This document shows, one piece after another, positions 6,473-14,333 of a DNA stretch of 17,974 nt. The stretch covers positions 1 to 17,974 of the forward strand of contig JAJYSL010000079.1 of the NCBI GenBank assembly GCA_021793595.1. Direction: 5' to 3'. This DNA is from Acidobacteriota bacterium (GTDB lineage Bacteria; Acidobacteriota; Terriglobia; Terriglobales; Acidobacteriaceae). Below the pieces are notes generated by a model. It was not told the DNA's origin. It ran no database searches and saw nothing but the letters and a program-made list of their open reading frames with translations. Numbering within the stretch: position 1 is the first letter of the stretch; every line of letters begins with the position of its first letter. The position numbers were made by a program, and so were the translations under genes.

Positions 6473-7819
6473 ATGTATGAGCAGCGGATGCGGATACGAT
6501 ATCTTTTGTCGATCTGGTTGTTTGTGTTGAGTGGAGTGGCGTTTCTAGACCGGACGAACATATCGATCGCGGGGCTGCAGATCAGCCGGGAATACGGATT
6601 AGGCAACCAGCGGCTGGGCTGGATCTTCAGCGCGTTTCTTATCGGTTATGCAGGATTTCAGTTGCCGGCGGGATGGCTGGCGGCGCGCTTCGGGCCGCGC
6701 CGGATCCTGACCCTGGGAGTGCTGTCCTGGGGTGTCGCAACATGCTTGACAGCGCTTCTGCCATCCGACATTGGCCACGCAATGGCCTTGCTGATCGGGT
6801 TGCGGTTTGCCTTAGGCGCCGGGGAGTCGGTGATCTATCCGGCAGCGAACCAGTTCGTGGCGCGCTGGATTCCGATGCATGAGCGCGGCGTGATCAACGG
6901 GTTGATCTTCGCCGGTGTGGGCGCCGGCAGCGGATTGACGCCACCCATGCTGAACTGGCTGATCACACACCATGGTTGGCGAGCGGCATTCTGGTTCAGC
7001 GCGGCGGTGGGCTTTGGGGTCGCCATCGTGTGGTGGATAATCTCCCGCGACCGCCCGGAAGATCATCCAGGAGTGGACACGGCGGAGCTGCGGGAGATTC
7101 GGGATGGGATGGAGTTCCATCCCGCAGGCGCAGAGCGCAAGGAGATTGACTGGCGGGCGATCTTTCATCGCCGTGATCTCGCGGTGCTGATGGCGGGGTA
7201 TTTCAGCTTTGGGTATATTGCGTGGATCTACTTCAGCTGGTTCTTTCTGTATATGGCGCAGGCGCGGAAGGTGGACCTGAAGTCGAGCGCCGACTATGCC
7301 ATGCTGCCGTTTCTGTCGATGACGGTGTGCTGTCTACTGGGCGGAGTGATGAGCGACCGGATGGCGCGGCGCTGGGGCCTGCGGGTGGGCCGATGCGGAC
7401 TGGCAGCCGGCTCCCTGGTAGTGACGGCCGCGTTTCTGGTGCTGGGATCGCAAGTGCGAAACGCAGAGCTGGCCGGCGTGATACTGGCCGGCGGCGCGGG
7501 TGCGCTCTATATTTCGCAGAGCTCATTCTGGTCCGTCTCGATCGATATTGCCGGGCATAATACCGGCGTCTTTTCCAGCATGGTGAACATGGGGGGACAG
7601 ATCGGCGGCGCGGTCACCGCATCCCTGACGCCGTGGATCGCGGGACGCTACGGCTGGACCATGTCGTTTGCGGTGGCCGCGGCCCTGGCCGTGTTCAGCG
7701 CGGTCTGCTGGTTGACCGTCCATCCAGAAAGGCCGCTCGAGCAGCCGGAATTCGTCGCGGAAAATGGCAGCCTCGGACTGCATTACCCGCGGCTACAGCA
7801 ATCGCGAGATCGCCGATGA
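6473..7819 (+). CDS. MFS permease, anion:cation symporter (ACS) type
   Basis: 448 residues, about 12 hydrophobic helices in two halves with a central cytoplasmic loop (DRPEDHPGVDTAELREI). FLDRTNISIAG (24-34) and GWLAARFGPRRIL (67-79, the MFS loop 2-3 motif) are typical of the ACS family. Members import hexuronates, sugar acids, tartrate, phthalate or other organic anions by proton symport. Substrate cannot be read from sequence. The start ATG at 6473 follows CAGGAG; an ATG six codons in is an alternative. The real transporter appears to finish near residue 430; the last ~13 residues (LHYPRLQQSRDRR) are encoded by a displaced LuxR-type HTH fragment read in another frame, so the original C-terminus was probably replaced. 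Divergent from the mutarotase-like gene and followed by the RraA-like gene. Confidence 0.9.
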   Translation: MYEQRMRIRYLLSIWLFVLSGVAFLDRTNISIAGLQISREYGLGNQRLGWIFSAFLIGYAGFQLPAGWLAARFGPRRILTLGVLSWGVATCLTALLPSDIGHAMALLIGLRFALGAGESVIYPAANQFVARWIPMHERGVINGLIFAGVGAGSGLTPPMLNWLITHHGWRAAFWFSAAVGFGVAIVWWIISRDRPEDHPGVDTAELREIRDGMEFHPAGAERKEIDWRAIFHRRDLAVLMAGYFSFGYIAWIYFSWFFLYMAQARKVDLKSSADYAMLPFLSMTVCCLLGGVMSDRMARRWGLRVGRCGLAAGSLVVTAAFLVLGSQVRNAELAGVILAGGAGALYISQSSFWSVSIDIAGHNTGVFSSMVNMGGQIGGAVTASLTPWIAGRYGWTMSFAVAAALAVFSAVCWLTVHPERPLEQPEFVAENGSLGLHYPRLQQSRDRR

Positions 7820-7979
7820 CCTCCATATCGCCGAGAAAACTGTGCGCATCCACGTAAGCTGGTTGCTCGACAAGCTGGGTGCACGCGAGCGCACCCAGAC
7901 CACCATATAAGCCCTGCAACGTGGCCTGGTGCATTTTGATGGAGCCTGCTTTCCGAACCCTATAGGCAATCTGCCATAG
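7764..7979 (+). pseudogene. Second NarL/LuxR HTH fragment overlapping the permease 3' end
   Basis: In the frame of the ATG at 7764 the DNA encodes CITRGYSNREIADDLHIAEK, then TVRIHVSWLLDKLGARERTQ. This is a nearly complete LuxR-type DNA-binding helix set, stopped by TAA at 7908-7910 where related proteins have Tyr or Cys. The same frame continues with ALQRGLVHFD, the usual C-terminal end, to a TAG at 7977. The receiver domain and the MPREKEVL start of the HTH are missing. The fragment overlaps the permease frame for 56 bases. About 31 of 47 residues match the remnant at 4279-4422, so the two come from related but distinct genes. A 48-residue free-standing HTH peptide translated from 7764 is an alternative reading, but its ribosome binding site is weak. 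Confidence 0.8.
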
Positions 7980-8076
7980 GAGATGCCACGGCAACCGGCT
8001 GATGACATGTGTTCCAGATCCATAATGCAATGCGTTTCGCAGGCCCGATGCGGCGCGGGCCTCTGCTCTCAGCCGC

Positions 8077-8105
8077 TTGACACTAGGAGTCAGCCTTGAT
8101 GGTAT
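8077..8105 (+). promoter_or_regulatory. Candidate promoter of the RraA-like gene
   Basis: A perfect TTGACA (8077-8082) is followed after 17 bases by TGGTAT (8100-8105), or the latter reads as an extended -10, TGGTATGTT. The start of transcription would be near 8112, about 30 bases before the ATG at 8143. This argues against translation starting further upstream in the same frame. Confidence 0.45.
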
Positions 8106-8142
8106 GTTCTTTGAGCTGATGAACTCTCCGGGAGGAACTGAA

Positions 8143-8931
8143 ATGCGGTTAGCAGGTCAACTGTCGCGACACTTGAGGAAGCGCAGGATCGTCGCCGCCC
8201 TGGTTGTAGTTTGTGCTTCTCTGACACTGATTACCGTTGCGGTCGAGGCGGATACTCCCCTGACCGCGGCGCAGTATGAAGCCAATCCGCAGGCCATGAT
8301 CGATGCCTACCGGCATGTTGAGGTTGCGTCGGTTTCCGATGCCATCGAGCAATTGTTGCATGAGAAGCGATATATGACCCATCACATGCAAGCTATCTTT
8401 CCAACCAAGTTTGCCGGAGTCGCCCTCACGGTCAAGCTCGTAAAAGAAGAGAACCACGATCCACACGCGCTTGACGGCATGCTGAAGGCAATTGACAGTG
8501 GTGCGCCCGGCTCGGTGTATGTCATGAAGGTGCAGGACGGCGCCGACATTGCCGGGATGGGTGGCCTGATGGGAACCGCGATGCAGGCCCGAGATTTTGC
8601 CGGCTCGGTGGTCGATGGCGGCGTACGCGACATTCCGCAGCTCACCAAAATCGGTTTCCCCGTCTACGCGCTCGGCCCTGTGCCGTCCACTTCCGTGGGC
8701 CACTACCGGTTCGGCGGAGCGAATATTCCCATTGTCTGCGACGGCGTGCCGGTTTCGCCCGGAGATATTATTGTCGCTGACCATGATGGTGTGGTCGCAG
8801 TGCCACGCGAGCATGCGGCGGAGATCCTCATTCGTGCGCAAACTCTCGATTTCAGCGAGCACTCGATGTATCCATTTATTGAGAAGTACCACTCGATCGA
8901 ACAAGCCGTGCAGAAATTTGGAAGGCTGTAG
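8143..8931 (+). CDS. Exported RraA-like protein (HMG/CHA aldolase superfamily)
   Basis: 262 residues from the ATG at 8143, chosen because GGGAGGAAC lies 5-13 bases before it. A positively charged N-terminus and a hydrophobic segment (RRIVAALVVVCASLTLITVAVEA) form a Sec signal or anchor. The rest is an RraA fold: VASVSDAIEQLL, AGVALTVKLV, GMGGLMGTAMQARDFAGSVVDGGVRDI (residues 138-164) and GDIIVADHDGVVAVP. Arg162 and Asp163 in GGVRD are the family's pyruvate- and metal-binding pair; the GG and ARD elements are also kept. Relatives are class II pyruvate aldolases cleaving 4-hydroxy-4-methyl-2-oxoglutarate or 4-carboxy-4-hydroxy-2-oxoadipate, or the RNase E inhibitor RraA. Export rules out RNase E control, so a periplasmic lyase acting on an oxo-acid is more likely (inference). 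Confidence 0.88.
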   Translation: MRLAGQLSRHLRKRRIVAALVVVCASLTLITVAVEADTPLTAAQYEANPQAMIDAYRHVEVASVSDAIEQLLHEKRYMTHHMQAIFPTKFAGVALTVKLVKEENHDPHALDGMLKAIDSGAPGSVYVMKVQDGADIAGMGGLMGTAMQARDFAGSVVDGGVRDIPQLTKIGFPVYALGPVPSTSVGHYRFGGANIPIVCDGVPVSPGDIIVADHDGVVAVPREHAAEILIRAQTLDFSEHSMYPFIEKYHSIEQAVQKFGRL

Positions 8932-9525
8932 AGCCAACTTTGTCTCTACTACATCGCTTCCCTATTGCCATCAACAGAGGAAAAAAGAGATATCCCCCGG
9001 TAGGAACCACTGTGTCGCCCGCTCGAGACATTCCGGTCACTCGCGCGGCCCGGTGACTTGCTGGCGTGGAGCGTAAAAGCAGAAGAAATCTTTTCGTTGC
9101 AGCATTCTCTTGCTCGTAGCTGGGTCATCCGCCTTAGCCGCGAACAAGTCAATCGACTGAAGACAGGGCTTTTATCGGAGAATGGAATAAATGGCAGATT
9201 TGCGAGTGCAGATCTGGGGAATGATCGTGAGGACTGACTCGAGCATTCACGCGAAAACTTGTTTTCCATCATGATTCGTCATAATGCTTGCTATAGCTGG
9301 ATTTCCCAACTGCGAGGCGCAGTCACCCATGCGCCTCACGTGTACGTCTAGGACACTTGTCAAGCCAGGTAGCAAGATCGCCAATTAAAATGCCTTGATG
9401 CCTCAGTTGGATGAAGCCATGCGGCTTTCCTGACTGATCCATTGAAAAAGGGCGGAGCATGCAGTGCAACCATGTCCGGTTGGAGCACAGGTTTCTATCA
9501 CCACCACGAGAGGGGAATCACACGA
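8932..9525. other. Long intergenic/leader region before the amidohydrolase
   Basis: 594 bases without a convincing gene on either strand. It looks more AT-rich than the flanking genes. It contains a strong hairpin at 9314-9337 (listed separately), a small hairpin AAGCC-ATGC-GGCTT (9414-9427) and a possible -35 TTGTCA near 9358 without a well-spaced -10. No family resemblance was recognised in the short open frames here. Confidence 0.4.
9314..9337. repeat. Perfect 8-base stem hairpin GAGGCGCA/TGCGCCTC
   Basis: GAGGCGCA (9314-9321) and TGCGCCTC (9330-9337) pair perfectly around the loop GTCACCCA. One mismatch further out the pairing resumes (G9312 with C9339). No T-run follows, so it is not a standard terminator. 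It lies 189 bases upstream of the amidohydrolase start codon and could be an operator or part of a structured leader. Confidence 0.5.
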
Positions 9526-11127
9526 ATGAAATTCAAGCAGGAAACTGTTGTTGGGGGCGTGATATTGAGCGCAATGTTCTGTGTCGCCTTAACCATGCAG
9601 GCTCAGAATGCAGCAAACCATTCCACGGCGTCGCCCGCATCGACGTATCAGGAAAATCCCTCCCCTGTCAGCGCCAACGCTTATCAGCAACAAGGCCCTC
9701 CTGGACCGAGTGGATGCCGTGGCTGTTTTCCGGTAAAACCCGCGGGGCAAGGACCGAATCAGGAAGCGGGACTGCCGCAGCCGACGCAGCAACAAGGCGG
9801 CGTCAATGCACATGTACGTCGTGTGGGGCCGCCCGCGTCGTTGCCCAACCCGTTGCCCTACGATTTGATCTTGCAGCACGGCCATGTCATCGATGCGAAG
9901 AACAACATCGATCGAGTAACGGACGTCGCCATCAAAGATGGCAAGATTACCGCAGTCGGCGAGAACCTTAACCCCAAAGACGCAGTCAAGACCATTGATG
10001 TGACAGGTTACTACGTGACACCGGGACTGATCGACATTCACACTCATGACTATGCCTCGACGGGCGAAGCACACTCCTACGCCGGCGACAACGGCCTCTG
10101 GCCGGACGGCTTCACCTTTCGCAATGGCGTGACGACGGTGTGCGACGCGGGCAGTTCCGGCTGGCGCAACTTTGAGGATTTTAAGGAGCACATCATCGAC
10201 CGCGAGCAGACGCGGGTGCTGGCGTTCATCAATATCGTCGGCGCAGGCATGCGCGGCCCACGGTTTGAAGACAACCTGGACGACATGCAGATGGTGCCGA
10301 CCGCTTGGATGGCAATGCGTTATCCCGATACGATCGTCGGCATTAAGAGCGCGCACTTCAGCGGAGGGGAATGGTGGCCTTACATTCAAGCCGTGGGTGC
10401 AGGCAATATCGCGCACATTCCTGTGATGATCGATTACGGAGCAAAACGCAGTGAACGCCCTCTCTACGACCTGATGACCGAGTATCTGCGTCCCGGGGAT
10501 ATCTACACCCACATGTACTCCGGGCTGCGAGGCGAACAAGATGAAATGACGCTGGGCCCGTCAGAAGCAATGATTGAAGGACGCAAGCGCGGCATTTACT
10601 TCGATGCTGGAACCGGGGGGGGAAGCTTCCGCTTCCGGGTGGCCATCCCGATGATTCAAGCAGGCTTTCTGCCGGACTCTCTCTCGACAGATCTGCACGT
10701 GGACAGTATGAACTCCAGCACCAAAGGCATGCTGAACGTGATGGATAAGTTTATGGCGATGGGGTTGACGCTGCAACAGGTCGTCGCCGACACAACGTGG
10801 AATCCGGCTAGAGAAATTCAACGTCCTAGCCTGGGAAATCTCTCGGTCGGGGCGCCGGCAGATGTAGCGGTGTTGAGCGAGGAGCACGGAGAATTTGGTT
10901 TCCTTGATATGGAAAACACCAAGCTGATGGGCAACACGAGACTGATTGCTCAACTGACGATCCGTGCCGGAAGAGTGGTGTACGACCTGAACGGTATCTC
11001 CATGGATTTATGGAACCAGGAGCATCCGTCGAGCAATCCGCAGATGGCCAATCACTGGACTTCATTCCCTCCGCACCCGCCGCTGCCGGACCAGATCGTT
11101 CCGAGGCGCCCGTTACCAAAGCAGTAG
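9526..11127 (+). CDS. Exported metal-dependent amidohydrolase/deacetylase
   Basis: 533 residues from the ATG at 9526, chosen because it directly precedes a signal peptide (VVGGVILSAMFCVALTMQAQ) and follows GAGGGGAA. After a Gln/Pro/Gly-rich linker (~30-100, with PPGPSGCRGC) comes an amidohydrolase-superfamily domain: beta strand YDLILQHGHVIDAKN, metal-binding DIHTHD (His172, His174), Lys274 in VGIKSAHF as candidate bridging carboxy-lysine, GDIYTHMYSG (His329), and STDLH (Asp389). At the position where many EF0837/Atu3266-type deacetylases read VHIG there is MIDYG, Asp303. Such enzymes hydrolyse N-acyl amino acids, acetylated hydroxy acids or related amides. The true substrate is unknown; an aryl or sugar-derived amide or ester is possible. 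It stands alone on the plus strand after a 594-base gap and is convergent with the lactonase gene. Confidence 0.87.
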   Translation: MKFKQETVVGGVILSAMFCVALTMQAQNAANHSTASPASTYQENPSPVSANAYQQQGPPGPSGCRGCFPVKPAGQGPNQEAGLPQPTQQQGGVNAHVRRVGPPASLPNPLPYDLILQHGHVIDAKNNIDRVTDVAIKDGKITAVGENLNPKDAVKTIDVTGYYVTPGLIDIHTHDYASTGEAHSYAGDNGLWPDGFTFRNGVTTVCDAGSSGWRNFEDFKEHIIDREQTRVLAFINIVGAGMRGPRFEDNLDDMQMVPTAWMAMRYPDTIVGIKSAHFSGGEWWPYIQAVGAGNIAHIPVMIDYGAKRSERPLYDLMTEYLRPGDIYTHMYSGLRGEQDEMTLGPSEAMIEGRKRGIYFDAGTGGGSFRFRVAIPMIQAGFLPDSLSTDLHVDSMNSSTKGMLNVMDKFMAMGLTLQQVVADTTWNPAREIQRPSLGNLSVGAPADVAVLSEEHGEFGFLDMENTKLMGNTRLIAQLTIRAGRVVYDLNGISMDLWNQEHPSSNPQMANHWTSFPPHPPLPDQIVPRRPLPKQ

Positions 11128-11484
11128 GAACAATCGTCGCGAAAGACCATCAAACCGGAGGAGCGAAGACGCACCCCAACAAAAATCCTGAGGTGCGCTG
11201 TACAGTTTAGGATTCCTGTGGAGTGCGGTTGCTTCCTTCGGCGCTGAACCCAAGACGGTCACTGCGACTTGGCCGACGCTGCAGACGCTGACCTTCGATG
11301 TCCCACAGTCGCAGCAGAAAGCTCCGGCACTCGTGCTGTCCGGCAAACGGGCCAGCGTTCCGGTTTCATCCCCGCGATCCGCGTCGTATCGTAATGCGCT
11401 GGTGGATGGTTTGAACGCCGGATAAGAGGATTGGAAAGCCGATTGAGGAATTCGCAGGCAGACTACTCGAACCGCTCAGGATTC
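11128..11484. other. Convergent intergenic region between amidohydrolase and lactonase genes
   Basis: 357 bases. No T-run terminator was seen. It contains a coding-like open stretch on the plus strand at 11192-11425, listed separately as a possible gene remnant. AGGATTCCT occurs near both ends (about 11209 and 11479). Confidence 0.35.
11192..11425 (+). pseudogene. Possible 3' remnant of an unidentified gene
   Basis: After an in-frame TGA at 11189, 77 codons stay open to TAA at 11423. The translation (ALYSLGFLWSAVASFGAEPK, then TVTATWPTLQTLTFDVPQSQ) has a protein-like composition and a hydrophobic opening that might be the end of a signal peptide. There is no ATG or ribosome binding site. I do not recognise the family. 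It may be the tail of a gene lost by deletion, or simply a chance open frame. Confidence 0.25.
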
Positions 11485-12711
11485 CTAGACCAGAGCCATC
11501 GAACGGATATCTGGAATGGATGAGACACGGTGCGTTTTGCGTGGTGTTCCTGTATGTGGATCCAGCTCTACTGCAATCATTCCGCGTTCAGATGCTAACC
11601 AGAGGGTTGAACCTGTGGGGTGCATGGACGAGACTTCACCGGCGGGAACAGTGATTTCAGCCTCTCGCTGCAGCGTTCCCTTTTGCGGATCAATCTTCCA
11701 TGCCGTGAGCAAGGCCTGACGTGTCCCACTACTTTGCGCAGCGAAGATAGTGCCTTTTCCGGAAGCAAAACAGATCGCTGTGGGCGCCACGTTTAGTGAA
11801 GCGTGACCGACCGGCACCAGCCTCATTTCAGGCGCTAAGCGGAAGGCCGCAAGCGCCGGACGTAAGGCATGTGCAACAACGAAGAGTTCCCCATCCTGAT
11901 GAATTGCAATCTTAGAGGGACCGCTTCCCGCGACGCATGGAATGCGAGCTGCGACCTTTATGTCGCCGGCGCCGAATTCTCCACAATCGGAAGCGAGGAT
12001 GTCCAATCGTTCCGCGCCGTAGTCAGCGGCAATAGCGGTGCCTGTTCCAGGATGAAACAAAACATGCGATGGGTGGGCGCTGGCCTGTTCGGTTGGGTGC
12101 TCTCCATGCCCGACCTGCTTCAGAATGACGGAAGGTGCCGATGGCAGTCCTGATTCGTCGAGCGTTAGAACGTTATATGCGCCCCCGCCAAACGCCGCAA
12201 CGAGAAGACTATGCCCATCGGGAGATATGGCCAAGGATCGCGGCCGGGTTGCAGAGAGAGACAGAGACTGGCGCCCGACAAGTTCCAGCGTGCCAGTGGC
12301 TTGATTCAATGCGAAGGTTTCGACCGTACCGCGTGGCTGATGCCGATGGAGGCTCACATCGTTCGCGACATAGAGCAGCGACCGGAAGGGATGCCGCACG
12401 ATTGCGGAAGGGCGCTCTGAAGGATGGGTGTACAGCGCTCTTGCCCTGTCGCGCTGAATCTGCAAGAGGTGCAGGGTTCCAGCGTCTGCGGTACCGAATG
12501 ATCCAACGCAAAGCAGAAGCTCTTCGGCGCTGCGTTCGAAGACTGAACGAAGATGAAGGGTTGATAGCGCAAGGGCCGTGCCGCCTAGACCCATGCCGGT
12601 CAGGAAGGCGCGCCGATTCACACCAGAAGTACTCGGAGCACACGATGTTTCAAAGTTCCCAATCAGAGAATCCTGATGGAGCGCGGCTTCGTTATTGGTG
12701 AAATCGCTCAT
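11485..12711 (-). CDS. Tat-exported lactonase, 6-phosphogluconolactonase-like beta-propeller
   Basis: 408 residues. [20 protein letters not shown] (31-50) is a twin-arginine signal. The rest shows propeller blades with repeating motifs: [78 protein letters not shown]. This is the YbhE/Pgl2-type lactonase family, seven-bladed propellers of about 330-380 residues that hydrolyse sugar lactones or act as carboxy-muconate-type cyclases. Being exported, it is unlikely to serve the pentose phosphate pathway. The ATG overlaps the stop of the preceding FAD-oxidase remnant as ATGA (12708-12711), so it was translationally coupled to that oxidase. A lactone made by the oxidase is therefore the likely substrate (inference). 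Confidence 0.85.
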   Translation of the reverse strand: MSDFTNNEAALHQDSLIGNFETSCAPSTSGVNRRAFLTGMGLGGTALALSTLHLRSVFERSAEELLLCVGSFGTADAGTLHLLQIQRDRARALYTHPSERPSAIVRHPFRSLLYVANDVSLHRHQPRGTVETFALNQATGTLELVGRQSLSLSATRPRSLAISPDGHSLLVAAFGGGAYNVLTLDESGLPSAPSVILKQVGHGEHPTEQASAHPSHVLFHPGTGTAIAADYGAERLDILASDCGEFGAGDIKVAARIPCVAGSGPSKIAIHQDGELFVVAHALRPALAAFRLAPEMRLVPVGHASLNVAPTAICFASGKGTIFAAQSSGTRQALLTAWKIDPQKGTLQREAEITVPAGEVSSMHPTGSTLWLASERGMIAVELDPHTGTPRKTHRVSSIPDIRSMALV

Positions 12712-12965
12712 TCCTGCACACTCATACTGGAGTGGAAAACATTGTTTGGATCATACTTCTTCTTGACCTGTTGAAGGAATGCATAAAGACCGTCGCGTCC
12801 ATAATAAAGCTCCGGCCGGTCGGCATAGCGGACGATGTCCGAATCCCGATAATTCATGTACAAACCCTCGTAGCGTTCGCCCCAAGGGGTTCCCCGATGA
12901 TGCGGATCGACAATTGTAGAAGCGATAGATCTCCCTCGCCCGGCCAGCGTGAAGTTGCGCTTCAT
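12708..12965 (-). pseudogene. C-terminal remnant of a berberine-bridge-type FAD-linked oxidase
   Basis: An 85-codon frame whose last ~65 residues match the BBE domain that closes FAD/FMN oxidases: [39 protein letters not shown] and [14 protein letters not shown]. Whole enzymes are about 450-600 residues; the FAD-binding PCMH domain and substrate domain are absent, and about 160 bases upstream the cytochrome P450 gene ends. No ribosome binding site is evident before the ATG at 12965. The first ~17 residues ([17 protein letters not shown]) do not look like the family, placing the break near 12915. The intact relative would oxidise sugars, sugar alcohols or oligosaccharides, giving lactones for the downstream lactonase. 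Confidence 0.8.
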
Positions 12966-13124
12966 AGATGCGGACGTGTGTTTTCCAGGGGTCGGCGAGA
13001 TGGAGCCCCGTCGCGGATAGTCACGTCGAGAGCAGGACGCACCGCAATGTCACGGACATTACCCAGTCTCTCCTGGCCTTTCTGCCAAGTGGAGCAGTCC
13101 CATTCCGCCCGACCGATAGTCCCC

Positions 13125-14333
13125 TCAATACAGCCGCAAGGGCACCCGCCTCCAACCGCCGAGCGGGTAGGTTTCTCGGACGGGTTCCGCGTCGGTAGCC
13201 AAGTCGAAACGGGCTGTCACGCCCAACATCGTCTGCACAGCCACAACCAGCTCAAGCGTCGCGAGCGGACGCCCCGGGCAAACATGAATGCCTGTTCCAT
13301 AAACCAGGTTATACGCCGCGTTTCGCTCAGGCCTATAGGCATTCGGGTCCTCGAACACCGACTCGTCGCGATTCGCCGACGTCCAGTTCAGATAGATTCG
13401 CGTGCCGGGCTCGAGCACATATCCGGCGAGGCGAGTCGTAACCGTCGTCATGCGACGGCTGACGAGAAACGGATCGTCGATCCGCAACATCTCTTCAATC
13501 GCAGCAGCCAGGTTGCCGCAGTCTGCCCGAAGCGCCTCTTGCACCTCAGGGTTCGCCGCAAGAAAATAGAGGACGACACCAACCGCCGCTGCCATGGAAC
13601 CAAGATCGCCCGCCGTCCAGTTGCGAAGAATTGACACGATATCGGCATCCGGCAACAGCTCTCCATTGACGGTGACCGCAAGCAATTCGGTCGTGGGATC
13701 CTTCGGAGCGGCACTCCCCATCTGCCGCCGGCGCCGCACCTGTGCCAGGACAATCTCGTCAAACGCAGCAGCCACGGCGACCGTCCGTGATCGGTCCCGC
13801 GAGCGGGTGGCAGCATGGTTCTCGGCCATCCACGCGAGAAGTTCGTCTTCGATGCCCTGCCACCCCAGCCAGTCGGACTGTGCGCGGACGGCAAGTGGGT
13901 ACCCGATCTCTGTGACCGCATCCACGGTAGCGCCACGCGGCAGCGCGTCAACGATCTCGCGAGCGATCCTCCGGACCCGCGGCTCGAGCGCTTCCATGCG
14001 CTCGGGCGTGAAGAAACGATCAATCGCCGCCCGAAACGCGGTGTGCTCAGGCTGATCCAGGGAGTTGGGCACCATTCGATGGGCGGATACAGCCGAGGAA
14101 AATGTGGCCGGGTCGGTCGCCGCCGTGACGACGTCGGCATGCCTGAATAGCGTGACACCACGCGGCGACTCGGCCATTGGGCACGCGGCGCGCATCCGAT
14201 CGTAGGTACCGCGCTGATCCGCAAGCACCGACTCTGACAAGGGCTCCCATGGAGGAATCGGTGAACTCACTCCGCCATCTTCGCACGTGCGGCGACCCGT
14301 CTGCAATGCCTGGGGCGAACTGGTCCGATGCAC
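13125..14333 (-). CDS. Cytochrome P450
   Basis: 402 residues, the size of soluble bacterial P450s, with no membrane anchor. YGTGIHVCPG (345-354) is the haem-binding loop with Cys352 as the axial ligand. EMLR (281-284) is the K-helix ExxR, and YRPERN is the meander. The I-helix reads NWTAGDLGSMA (238-248): the usual acid-Thr oxygen-activation pair is replaced by Asp-Leu-Gly-Ser, so the proton-relay Thr is missing. P450s insert oxygen into C-H bonds using electrons from a ferredoxin/reductase, and no redox partner is seen nearby. The frame opens with GTG at 14333 without a clear ribosome binding site; a GTG at 14270 is an alternative start and residues before ~22 look non-conserved. By eye the gene seems richer in G+C than its neighbours, and it sits where the FAD oxidase lost its front, suggesting a transferred or recombined segment. 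Confidence 0.92.
   Translation of the reverse strand: MHRTSSPQALQTGRRTCEDGGVSSPIPPWEPLSESVLADQRGTYDRMRAACPMAESPRGVTLFRHADVVTAATDPATFSSAVSAHRMVPNSLDQPEHTAFRAAIDRFFTPERMEALEPRVRRIAREIVDALPRGATVDAVTEIGYPLAVRAQSDWLGWQGIEDELLAWMAENHAATRSRDRSRTVAVAAAFDEIVLAQVRRRRQMGSAAPKDPTTELLAVTVNGELLPDADIVSILRNWTAGDLGSMAAAVGVVLYFLAANPEVQEALRADCGNLAAAIEEMLRIDDPFLVSRRMTTVTTRLAGYVLEPGTRIYLNWTSANRDESVFEDPNAYRPERNAAYNLVYGTGIHVCPGRPLATLELVVAVQTMLGVTARFDLATDAEPVRETYPLGGWRRVPLRLY

Noticed and set aside
9589..10539. 316-codon open frame on the minus strand
   Set aside because: Antisense of the amidohydrolase, which has clear metal ligands and a signal peptide; the reverse frame is a codon-bias shadow.
12966..13124. Open frame between the P450 and the oxidase remnant
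   Set aside because: About 55 codons stay open on the minus strand in one frame ([20 protein letters not shown]), but no start, no ribosome site and no family match could be supported.
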